The notes below the pieces were generated by a model. That model searched no databases, had not been told where the DNA came from, and saw nothing but the letters and a program-made list of their open reading frames with translations. This document shows, piece by piece, positions 52,998 to 62,396 of a stretch of 64,000 nt of DNA. Location: assembly GCA_018136815.1 (NCBI GenBank), contig CM030941.1, forward strand, positions 1,239,582 through 1,303,581, written 5' to 3'. This DNA comes from Isochrysis galbana. Lineage: Eukaryota; Haptophyta; Isochrysidales; Isochrysidaceae. The number at the start of each line of letters is the position of its first letter. Position 1 is the first letter of the stretch. The translations under genes were made by a program, and so were the position numbers.

Positions 52998-54527
52998 ATG
53001 GCTGCGACGCCGCCGCCTCGCCGGCCTCTCGACCTATCGGAGATGGATGATGGAAACGAGGAGTCATCGCCGGCGTCACGCGCCTCGCGCGCTGCCCCCG
53101 TCTGGGACGACGAGCCTGAGCCACCTCAGCTCACCCCTCCGCCTGCCTTGCCTGGGTTTCTGCGGGAGCTACATTCGGAGGATGGGCTCAGCGAGGCTGG
53201 TATGACAGTGCGCGCGAAGCGGCAGCTGCGGGAGGAGCTTGAGGCAATGAGACTTGAAAACAGCGAAATGGCACAGCGGCTCCACCAGGCCGAGGCTGCC
53301 GAGCGGGCCGCACAGGCAGAGGCGCAGCAGATGAGAGAGTTAGCACAGACGCTCAAGACAGCTGTGGCAGGCCTGCAGTCAGATCTTCAGCAGAAGTTCG
53401 AGGAGCGCTCCAAGGCACTTGAAACCTCGATCGCCATGCTACAAGATGACCTGTCATCTCGCACCAGAGAGGCAAGTATCCCCGCCCGCACGCTCAAACG
53501 ACTTCCATGCCTTGACTCTCTCCGAAGTGTCCGTGATATCCGCCATGTGTCCTCCACAAACCCCGCTTCACAGGTGTCACAGCTCAAGCATGAGCTCTCT
53601 ACTGCGCAGCAAGAACTTTCTGTCATACGGCGCGGGCGCTCTAGTGATACACACTTATCTGGTGCTCTCCAGGATGAGCTGGCGCGGGTGAGGCAAGAGC
53701 TGTCCTCCACTTTGGATGAGCTCAGAACCACAAAGAGCTCCCTCACTTCCGCATGGCAACAGCTCGCAGATGTGACGGCAAAGGCTGAAAGGGCTCAGGT
53801 ACAGCGTGATGATGCACTCCAGGCAAAGAAAGATGCAGAATCCGAAGAGGCGGAGGCCCGATTTCAAGCTGCGGAGGCACGTTCAGCTCAGTCGGCAGCT
53901 GAGGCCGCACATGCAAGCGCGGAATTAAAGCTAGCCACTGCGCGGGAAGAAATCGCAGAGTGTCAGGCGCAACTTGCCGAGCGTGAGGCTGCTCTGGCAG
54001 CTGCTGAAGGTGCGCTCGCTGAATTCTCATCTGCTTCTTTGGCAGCAAACATAGACAAATTTGGTTTGGCAGCATCAGGCAAGTCTATGGTGTCGAGTTA
54101 TAGTGGTAGCCAGCCAATGACGTCCCCGACAAGTGATACACTAGGACACGAGCGCAGACAAAGTGCTCCTGAGCTCGGAAAAGCCCGGAACTACTCGCTT
54201 TCATCCACAGATGGCTCCGTCACACATTCTGAGACGCGGAAGTCGCGCCCGTCGGAGAGTAGCGAGGATTCAAAGCCAATCGTGGAGATGATCGCCGACA
54301 TGGCCATCGAGAGTGCCAAAGTTGATTCAGTGTTGACAAACCCCACCATGGGGATGTCGGCGCTTTTGGATTTTGTAAATGAGTGGCGTGGCGCCATAGG
54401 CGAGATCTCGCAGTCGCTGCTTTCAACAACGGAACCGGCACCACCATCGCCGTCGCCATCACCTGCGACCACGATTCCTAGTGTGGCGAAGGCGACTTTG
54501 GCAACTCCGGAATTTGACTATGATTGA
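52998..54527 (+). CDS. Coiled-coil protein with a probable in-frame GC-AG intron
   Basis: The ATG at 52998 opens MAATPPPRRPLDLSEMDDGN after a pyrimidine-rich leader. Residues 70-160 and 195-370 are strong coiled coil (LREELEAMRLENSEMAQRL; SQLKHELSTAQQELSVIRRG; AEARSAQSAAEAAHASAELK). Between them lie 34 residues with prolines that break the heptads. These correspond exactly to a 102-bp segment (53471-53572) beginning GCAAGT after AGAG and ending CTTCACAG, so it is probably a GC-AG intron. The spliced product has 475 residues, the unspliced one 509. The C-terminus is serine-rich, ending in an acidic tail (ATPEFDYD). The family is not recognised. Confidence 0.75.
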   Translation: MAATPPPRRPLDLSEMDDGNEESSPASRASRAAPVWDDEPEPPQLTPPPALPGFLRELHSEDGLSEAGMTVRAKRQLREELEAMRLENSEMAQRLHQAEAAERAAQAEAQQMRELAQTLKTAVAGLQSDLQQKFEERSKALETSIAMLQDDLSSRTREASIPARTLKRLPCLDSLRSVRDIRHVSSTNPASQVSQLKHELSTAQQELSVIRRGRSSDTHLSGALQDELARVRQELSSTLDELRTTKSSLTSAWQQLADVTAKAERAQVQRDDALQAKKDAESEEAEARFQAAEARSAQSAAEAAHASAELKLATAREEIAECQAQLAEREAALAAAEGALAEFSSASLAANIDKFGLAASGKSMVSSYSGSQPMTSPTSDTLGHERRQSAPELGKARNYSLSSTDGSVTHSETRKSRPSESSEDSKPIVEMIADMAIESAKVDSVLTNPTMGMSALLDFVNEWRGAIGEISQSLLSTTEPAPPSPSPSPATTIPSVAKATLATPEFDYD

Positions 54528-55640
54528 ACGAGCTGTACTAGTTTGCGTGTTTTTTTCCATGAGGGCAAAGGAAATCTGCAACGTTACGAGTTTAAGAAGG
54601 GTACACACGTGGAGCGCGACGTAAATACTTAAATAATAAATAATGACGTGTCTTAACCAACCCCACTAGCTCAATTGATGACAATATTTCAGCCCGCCAG
54701 CCCCGGATTCCCGCGCCATGCGCTTGGCGCTTAGGTCTTAGATCGCGTTCCGTCGAAAGAGGACCTTGAATTTTTATTTTTATATCCAGTTGCCAGTTTA
54801 AACTTAAATTGGAATACTTTTAGAGGCTTGAGCTTCATGGGCACATGCCCCATTTCCATTTCCATTTCTGCTGGTGGAATGGTGGAAATAAACTTTGAAC
54901 CTTCGACATCCATCCATTTCTTCAGAAGTCGCATTCATGCTTTACGGCTCTCTTTAATGTTCGGTGATTATCTTCCATGTTCTGTGACTGTGACTATCTT
55001 TGGTGTTCGCACTGTTACGGTGGGCAGCTCTCCCTCTTTGATTGATTGAGATCTGATCGTGATAGTCCGTCGCTCTTTGTTGCTGCGTCTTGGGCTTGGG
55101 GGTCACGCCAGTCGGGCAGTCGGGCAGGCCGCGCGCCGCGCGCAGAAAGCTGAAACCTCGAAACCTCGTTCAAATCACCCATCCACCGAGCCCATTGACC
55201 ATTGAACGTTGAGCCATCGCCGAGGGACGCCCGACGCCCGGAGAGCCCAACTTCTAGCCCGGTCACTCACTAGGGGGGTGCGGAGGGCACCATCTGAAAT
55301 GGGCAAACGAAGGCCTAAATAAGCTTCCTATATGTTCCGGTATGGGAGATCCGCAAAAAAAACCGGGGATCTTCCGGCAAAATTTTCGAAAAATACCCGA
55401 TTTTAGGCCTCTGACGGCCGTGCGGAAAAATATGTCAGGCCCCCCTGCGGTATTATTTTACCGATGGCCTTCATGCGCGCTTCTCGCAGCGAAACACGAA
55501 ACCATGGGCAAGGCCAGCTGACCCGGACCTAAGATCCTGGTTCAATATGCATAGCAATACATTTTCGCTAAGTTTCCATTGACTTGAACGTGTACGTAAT
55601 TATCGAAAAACTAAGGACGCTAACCGCTAAAATTGCCAAG
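54528..55640. other. Intergenic region
   Basis: AT-rich in 54590-54960. A family D terminus (TAGCCCGGTCACTCAC) lies at 55256-55271. A run with CCGGGGATCTTCCGG and AAAATTTTCG is at 55360-55400. No gene is recognised. Confidence 0.4.
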
Positions 55641-55648
55641 GGTCGAGA

Positions 55649-55972
55649 ACCCAACTTCGACCCGCGACCGGGGGCGCCACGAGGCCGTTCCAGTCACCGC
55701 TCACCAAATGGATGGCGCTACCAGCACCAAAGTGCGGTATGCCGCCCTCACAGCCACGCCAATCGCCCCCGCCGCCCCCGCGCACTGCGTCGAAATCGGC
55801 CGCTTGCGGCCCCCGGTGATGACGTCGTCAAGCCCCCAAGACGCGCCCTGAGTGACCAACTTCGACCCGCGACCGGGGGCGCCACGAGGCCGTTCCAGTC
55901 ACCGCTCACCAAATGGATGGCGCTACCAGCACCAAAGTGCGGTATGCCGCCCTCACAGCCACGCCAATCGCG
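55649..55972. repeat. 207-bp direct duplication
   Basis: CAACTTCGACCCGCGACCGG begins at 55649 and at 55856, and about 115 bp after each start match (AGTCACCGCTCACCAAATGG, GCGGTATGCCGCCCTCACAG). Confidence 0.9.
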
Positions 55973-55984
55973 CCCGCCGCCGCG

Positions 55985-56153
55985 CCAGCGGCCCAAGGTA
56001 AAAACCTAAACTCAAAACCCCGCTAGAGCTCAGCTCACCCATCTTTACAGAAGATGACGTACAAGGGACCTAGACAAGGTTAGGCTAAGGCTAAAAATGA
56101 GCACCAACCTCGGCCTTGTGGCGAAAGCGCTCGGCCTTGCCGAGAGGCTCGCC
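55985..56153 (+). mobile_element. LINE ORF1 C-terminal fragment, decayed
   Basis: One frame reads STNLGLVAKALGLAERLA and stop, matching GTNLSAVAQALRIADRLA and stop at 57900-57953. The upstream part contains stops and frame changes. Confidence 0.55.
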
Positions 56154-56211
56154 TGAGGTCGAGGGAGGCGCATCTCCCTCCTTGCACAATCCCCCCGCGA
56201 AAGCAAAAATG

Positions 56212-56714
56212 TCACGAGCGAAGGGACAACCCACCAACATCGAGTGCGTCCTTCCAGAATCTTGGAAGCGCCGGGTTGCCTCGAAGGCTGTGTGTAAGGG
56301 TGGCGGGGGGTATTGTGGAAAAGACCGCTCCCCGGCCCAGCCCAGTGCGGCAGAACCACGCGTCTAGTGCGTGTTTCCAAGTTGCCTTTCTCGCGTTGAG
56401 GTAGTTTAGTATCCATTTAGCCTGCAGGGCTTTTACGTGTGTCGTCCAGTTCAGAAGGCCTGTCCCCATCGTGCGTGTTGCGCTGTTTGTGTTGTTTACG
56501 GGGTAGTGTGGGTACCTAACCCATTGATATTTTCTCCCTGTATAGGGGCTTTCCCAGAGTATCTTATCCGCTGCTTTCTGGATCCTAGCATGGAACCATT
56601 TGGGGGGTGCTAAGGTTTGCATCCAGTATCGTGGCGTGCCATATATTATAAAGTTTACTATGTTAGTTCGGCCGAATATCGACATGTGTCGCGCGGTTGG
56701 CGCTAGGTGACTTC
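56212..56714 (-). mobile_element. LINE RT C-terminal fragment
   Basis: The minus-strand frame reads MSIFGRTNIVNFIIYGTPRY, WMQTLAPPKWFHARIQKAAD, KALQAKWILNYLNARKATWK and AWFCRTGLGRGAVFSTIPP, clearly homologous to 27780-28160. It is truncated at both ends, and its 5' side abuts the target-site duplication of a family C insertion. Confidence 0.85.
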
Positions 56715-56730
56715 TACAAAGTAGAAAGTA

Positions 56731-57668
56731 AACAATAAACAAATCTATCTGAGCATTAGTACCACTACTCTCACTAGCCCGGTACTAACACGACAGCCCT
56801 CAGCGCACCTGCCCGTACACCTTGGCGCGTGCTGTTGTCACAAATACATACTCCTATGCACCCTTCCACATCTCCCCCCTCGCAGGCCCCCGGCTCCCAT
56901 TCTAACTCCCCACAAGTTAAAATGAGGGAAAACCCATTGAGGCGGTCCGGTCGACGCCGGCCGACTCTCCGGGAAAAAGCACCGGGGGGGGGGGGGAGGA
57001 ACCTCTCGTCAAAAAAGGAGAACGGCCCTTACAGCTCGCGCCGCGAGCGGTCCTCGAAGAAATAAATGACTGCGCCCCCCGATATCTGCCACAGGGACGT
57101 CTTGAGCCACTCCCTTCTTCTCGCCTCTCCTGTCGCCAGCCGCCCCCCTTCGCCCGTTTGCTAACGCAAACGGGGCTCGTTTCTCACCACACTCCATCGG
57201 GGGGGGTGCAAATCCCCCCCTCTCCCTCGTTCCATTCTCTTCCGCCCCGGTCCCTGCGGCGCGTCGCCATGCGGCGCGCCATGGCCTGCTCTCAGAGGAG
57301 GTCCTTCATGGGCGCCCAGAGGGCCAGCAGGGGCAGCTCAGGGGGCAGAGGAGGCTGGGGCTCAGCCCCTGGCCCCCCCTGCCTCTCCCTCGCTCGCCTC
57401 GCTGGCCTTGGGTGCCGCCCTGAGGCCCCTGTCTGCCTGGCGACCAGGGATGGGGGGGGAGTCAGTACGAGAGCAGGCCCATGCGGGCCTGGGAGTGCGG
57501 CTCGCGGCCCGCGCCCACTAGGGGTCTGGGCTGATTTGATGAGTGCCCTGCCCCTGCCAGAGGGCAGGGGCTGGGGTTGAATGTACGGGCCCACCCCGGG
57601 GGGTGTCCGCGATGGAAAGAGGGGGGCGCGAGGCCCCCATTGACCCCCACTTATAAAAGTAGGTTGTG
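56731..57668 (-). mobile_element. Family C retroposon copy 2
   Basis: The 938-bp insertion is flanked by the 16-bp repeat TACAAAGTAGAAAGTA (56715-56730 and 57669-57684). On the minus strand it starts ACAACCTACTTTTATAAG and ends GTACTAATGCTCAG with the tail ATAGATTTGTTTATTGTT. Internal words match 42549-43497, including the AAACGGG hairpin at about 57148-57170. Confidence 0.85.
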
Positions 57669-57711
57669 TACAAAGTAGAAAGTAGAATTTGACAACTACA
57701 CTTTTCACCAC

Positions 57712-57953
57712 GCGCTGGCAGCATCGAAAAGACTCTGAGCAGATTCACGATCCTCGCTAGAGGCCTCGTACCCCCGGATAGGTCCTCGACCGCACGCACC
57801 AACAAAGCCTCCCAAGGGAGAAAACCTACACTCAAGTCCCCGCGAGAGCTTTGCGCCCCCGTTTTTACAATCAACGACAAAGGCACACTAACGCTGGGCA
57901 CGAACCTGTCCGCGGTAGCGCAAGCTCTCCGCATAGCGGATAGACTCGCCTAA
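57712..57953 (+). mobile_element. LINE ORF1 C-terminal fragment
   Basis: The open frame reads GSIEKTLSRFTILARGLVPP, then KPTLKSPRELCAPVFTINDK, GTLTLGTNLSAVAQALRIAD, RLA and stop. It starts just past the family C target-site duplication and is homologous to 55985-56153. Confidence 0.6.
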
Positions 57954-60094
57954 CCGCGCACAAACCGAAACAGAAGCCGTGACCCACCCGCCTACCTGAC
58001 CTCCTCCCCCAAACCCACCGCGACTCAGCCGCCTACCTCACTGACTCTCAACAAAGAACATGGAAACCGATAGCCCGATGGCGCAGGAGGAAGTAGAGGA
58101 CAACCTATCGGGGATCGGAACACACCGTCTGCTACAGGAAACCCCAAGCACCCAGCCCCTAGGTAGTGCACGAGGGACGAGCCGCAGCAAGGCAGGTGGA
58201 GGGGAGGCGAGAGTAGCGGGCGTGGCTGCACATTGAAGGTGCGGAGTCGCGCGCGCGGCGAGAATATTAAGAAGTTTTTTTTTCGATGCCGAGTTCGAGA
58301 GACGGCGAATCCTGCAAGGGGCGGGTCGGGATGGTCGGGGCGGGGCCTGTGGTAGCCAGGGTAGCCGCGTGCGCGCGCTGTGAGGAGCTGGGTGGGCTGC
58401 GCGGGCAATGATGCCAGAGGGTCAGGGGTGGTCGGACTGTCGGCAGCCCGACACGGCGCTGCATCGGGCGGGAATCAAATGCCGAATGTAGCTTACATAT
58501 AAAGCAACAGATCCCCCCGCGGGCCCGCGGGCCGCGGGCGCGACCGCCAATTCTTTATGGGTAGAGCGTGAGCGTGCGTGACGGAGGGGGAGAGAGGGGG
58601 GGCGGATCGCACCATTTCTTGGCGAAGATTTTCGTAGCGTCAGGTAGCCCCCCCCGGAGGTTTTTTATTGGGCCTCGCGCCACGGTCAAAAAATGCAGCC
58701 CGGCCCTTACTAATGGTTAAAAAGCCTTTGTTTGACCGCCCTATGCCTTGGAGGGGGGAAATATGTCAAATATCGAGGGGAGCGGGCACTGCCCCCTCCC
58801 CCCGGTACCACTCGGGCACCTGGCTCGTCAGGCATGGCGGGATTCCGGGACTGAAAAGTTGTGTCCAATTAGCTAGTGGGGTTGGCTAGGATATAACATC
58901 AATTAATTTATTTATATTTATGCCTGTGGCACTAGCACACGTCAGGGCGTACGGGCAGGGGCAGGTGCGCTGAGGGGTGTCGTGATAGTACCGGGCTAGT
59001 GAGAGTGGTGGTACTAACGCTCAGATATTTTATTATGATTAGTGTGGGGGGGGCGGGGGGGGAGTGATGGGCGTGTCGGTGTCGGTGGTGTTTCACCAAT
59101 CAAACATGTCGCGAGCGCGGCCGGGCGAAGTGTTAGATCTTATGGCTAGTGAGAGTAGTTGATTCAACACTATCAAAAATTGCCTTATCGCAACTTGTGC
59201 GGAGTTAAATTGGGAGTGGGGAGGAGTTTCGAGGGGATACATATGCTTGCGCTGCGTGTTAGATGCAACACCGCATTCCAAGCATTCCCCAAGCGTGATG
59301 CGTGCAAGCAGGTTGCAGGTTCGCTGTGGTTTGTCGCCGTACCGGGCGCCTAGTCGCAGTGCAGTGGTACTAACGCTCAGATGTATTATTATTACAGTGA
59401 ATCCTGATATTTGATGTGTAAAACATGCTACATGTACATGCTACATGCCGGCAGCCGTCGCAGGCACGTAGCTGAGATGTTTGCAGCTCCAAAAGACGAG
59501 GCCATGTGCGGCATCAAAAGGGCACACCACACACACCACCCAAAAGCAAGCTTAGGACCGGAGCAAGGAGCCCTGCATTTCATGTAGTCGATGAACTACT
59601 GTTTGATCAAGAAGCATTAAACAGCATGATGGATCTTTCTCGGATGTGACGAAAATGGGTGTACCAAGAAGGAGGCTCGCAATACATCGTCAACAAGCCA
59701 AGGACCGGATCAAACAATCCCACACTTCACGTAATCGATAAACTCCCGTCTGATCAAGATTGAGTTATCCTCCTCGAAGGAGACGAAAATTGGTGCACGA
59801 GCCTCGTAGGGAGAATGATGCGTCGCTATCATGCTCACTTGTTGCTAGCCCTGATTGATTTTAGGCACGAAAGGACCAGGAAACTCGGACGGCAAGTCGC
59901 ACGTGCCATAGCCGAGTATCAATATCGGAAGGAAGGTAATACGCTCGAAAGGATGCATGCAAACAGTTGGATCGTTACGCGGACTACGGCCGAGCGAGCG
60001 ACACGCGCGGGTCAAGAGGGCTTGAGGCGTCCGAATCCCAAGCATGAGCCACGGTTGATGGTCGGAATTGTCGCGCATGTCTAGCCGCCGTCAA
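57954..60094. repeat. Repeat-rich region without genes
   Basis: 58150-58285 carries a G-family copy (TAGTGCACGAGGG, GCGTGGCTGCAC, GGCGAGAATATTAAGAAG plus T run). 58930-59040 and 59190-59400 are two 5'-truncated family C copies, each ending GTGGTACTAACGCTCAGAT plus an AT-rich tail. The phrases AAGCATTAAACAG and GACGAAAATKGGTG recur at 59600-59800. No coding region is seen. Confidence 0.6.
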
Positions 60095-61358
60095 TCACGG
60101 GTGTGCCCGATCGCGCAACTTCTCGGGGACCACGCATGCCTGGATGGGCACGTCGCGGGGCTGCTCAGACTTAGGAGGTTCGTATGTTTGGAAGATCAGG
60201 TCGAACAGAATGAGCCGTTTCGAGAAGTTGGACAAAGGCTTTTGATGGTGCATAGTGTGATGCGGTACCTATGAGCACGGATGACGATTCACAGGGTTCA
60301 CAGCATAGGACTCGAGTCCGCTCGGAATGTAGCGAAGGGCCCTGAATTGAAGAGCGGGGGCGAGGCGGACAGAAGACAATACCTGGAGCGATAATCCGAG
60401 CGCATCAGGGAGGAAGCGCATCCAATGGCCGACTGGGGTCCAGGTCATTTCCGTGTGGCCAAGTAATTCGATGAGATGCGCCCAAGATACGTAGAGAGCA
60501 ATATCAAACCTGCAAGTTGCACATCACGAGCCAGGAATGGGTGAGACCCTAGCACACACAGCGAGCTGGACTGCTGCGCATTCATGGGCTGCGAGCCATT
60601 CCCTTCGTTCACTCAAAAGTGTGGCAGAGTGCTTGATTCCAATTTGGTGCACCCTGCACTGATGGGTTAGGCCTGGCTGTGACGCACAAGGAGAAGGAAT
60701 AAAAGACGCCCAGCAGCTCAAAACCGACCAAGTATGATGAGAGGATGGAGACGGTCTCGACGACAGACAGTTCATACGTCTCATACGCGATGAGATGGCC
60801 GTGCTCTTTGCCCGTGTCTGTGTGATGCGGAGCATGCACCCACCGGTAAAGTGTACGATTTATATGGCAGCTGCGGTGGAAGGCGTAGAAACCAACGTCC
60901 AAGCCAACATCGAATATGGCAGCGCGCCAGACAGCGTGTAGCAAAGTACCGACGCCCGGCTCGCTGGCCACCGACGCCGTCAGCCATGGCCACAACCAGA
61001 GCGCGATGAGGTACCCTGCGCACTCGCTGGCCGCCACCTTGACCTGCTTGCGGACCTGCTCGAGAGTCGGTGCTTTGAGAGGCCTTCCCTCGAATAGGTC
61101 AGCCATCAGCTGCACCGACGTCGTCTCGTAGACCGAGATTGGGAGGAAGAGCGTCCAGAAGAGCAGTGAATGTGTGATGCCGCGGTAGAGCACGATCCAA
61201 CGGCTGACCACACAGGCCAAGTTCTGCGGCCAGAGCAGTGCGATGAATCGGAGGCGCCTGAGCCTCTCGGCACGTGGCGATACGAGCCCCACGTGCACGA
61301 GGTTCAGCGCGTACGCGCCAAGCCACACGAGCACAAGCGGGGAGGAGGGTGGGTCCAT
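60095..61358 (-). CDS. Fatty acid hydroxylase / sterol desaturase family membrane enzyme
   Basis: These di-iron membrane enzymes hydroxylate or desaturate sterols and lipids in the ER. Three exons (60688-61358, 60383-60509, 60095-60268) join in frame to 323 residues across TT|GTGCGT/TTGCAG and CAG|GTATTG/CTCATAG introns. All three histidine clusters are visible: HRSCH near residue 165, HAPHH shortly after, and HHTMHH in the last exon, followed by KPLSNFSKRLILFDLIF. Hydrophobic helices flank them (LVLVWLGAYALNLVHVGL, FDIALYVSWAHLIELLGH). Exons 2 and 3 were found only by following the histidine pattern. The substrate cannot be told. The ATG at 61358 is preceded on the sense strand by C runs. 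Confidence 0.87.
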
Positions 61359-62396
61359 CCGCGGCCGGTGGCAAGAGGCGTGACGCGGCGCAGCGGACGG
61401 AGAGCGGGAGGGGCGGGGGGGCGGGGGGCGGGGGGGGGGGAGGGAAGAAAGAAGAGCTCAAGCTGGAGCTTCCCTCCCCTTATCTCTCAGTCTGCGTCGA
61501 GAGAGAGAGGGGGGGGGGGGGGGGGGGCGGGGGGGGGCGGGGGGGGAGGGGGGGGGCAGGGGGCGGGGGGGGCGGGGATCCGTCAGCAGTGGGTTGACGT
61601 GACCCTCTCGACGACGGCCGCGGTCGGCTTCTGCCGCGAGCCGAGCTCGAAACGGCGAGGAGAGAAGAGCTTCTCGTGGAGAGGGTGGAGTTATGTTTAT
61701 GTTGAGCTCCCCCCAATAGGCTTCCCCAGCTACCGCCACCTTCCCGGGGGGTAAGAATAGCCGCCGGGAGCTGCTGGTGGATCTATGTACGCCGCCTCGT
61801 CGTCGGGGCCTCTCGCTCGTCGCGTCCGTGGGGACGGGCTCATCAAATTCATTAGAGCAGTAAAAAAACCTTTTGAAGTCCTCGCCCCCCACGCGGCCTC
61901 GGGACTCCCCGACTCCCCCCTCTAGTAGCCACGCCCACACCCTTTTCTTAGCCCCCCCCCCCATTCTCAACGGCGACCACCAAGCATTGCAGATTATTAT
62001 GCCAACAATCCCGAGAAGACTCGTGCCACTGGCCACCGGGCCTACATAGTGCCCCTCGACACTGCACACTGCCCACCTTCGAGACCCCGGAACCCCGGAA
62101 CAGCTCTTTCTCTTTCGAGTATCGCACTGGAACCCGGCAGAACCCGTAAACAAAAGACCAAAGACAGACTATTCGCCTACCTCGGCACGAATACCCCGGA
62201 TAGCTTGCTAAAATGCATTGTGTATGTGTTATAGCGTGGAAATGCATCATCCATAACTTATAACTTGTACAACTTACGTGTAACAAGACGCAACTACTTT
62301 TATAAGTAGGACCTACCCTTTGGCAGGGGCTGAGCAGTCATCGATACTGTCCATTAGACGTCTAATAATGGACTCCCTCTCGTCGCTGTGGCCCCG
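61359..62396. other. Intergenic region between divergent genes
   Basis: G/C-run region at 61385-61580 (sense-strand C runs for the hydroxylase gene). A minus-strand G-family copy lies at 61855-61945 (GGGCGTGGCTACTAGA on the minus strand). A truncated family C-like 5' module (ACTACTTTTATAAGTAGG) at 62290-62308 runs into GGCAGGGGCTGAG, then the PRMT start. Confidence 0.55.

Noticed and set aside
61170-61754. 194-codon plus-strand glycine-rich ORF
   Set aside because: It is antisense to the hydroxylase first exon and then runs through G homopolymers.
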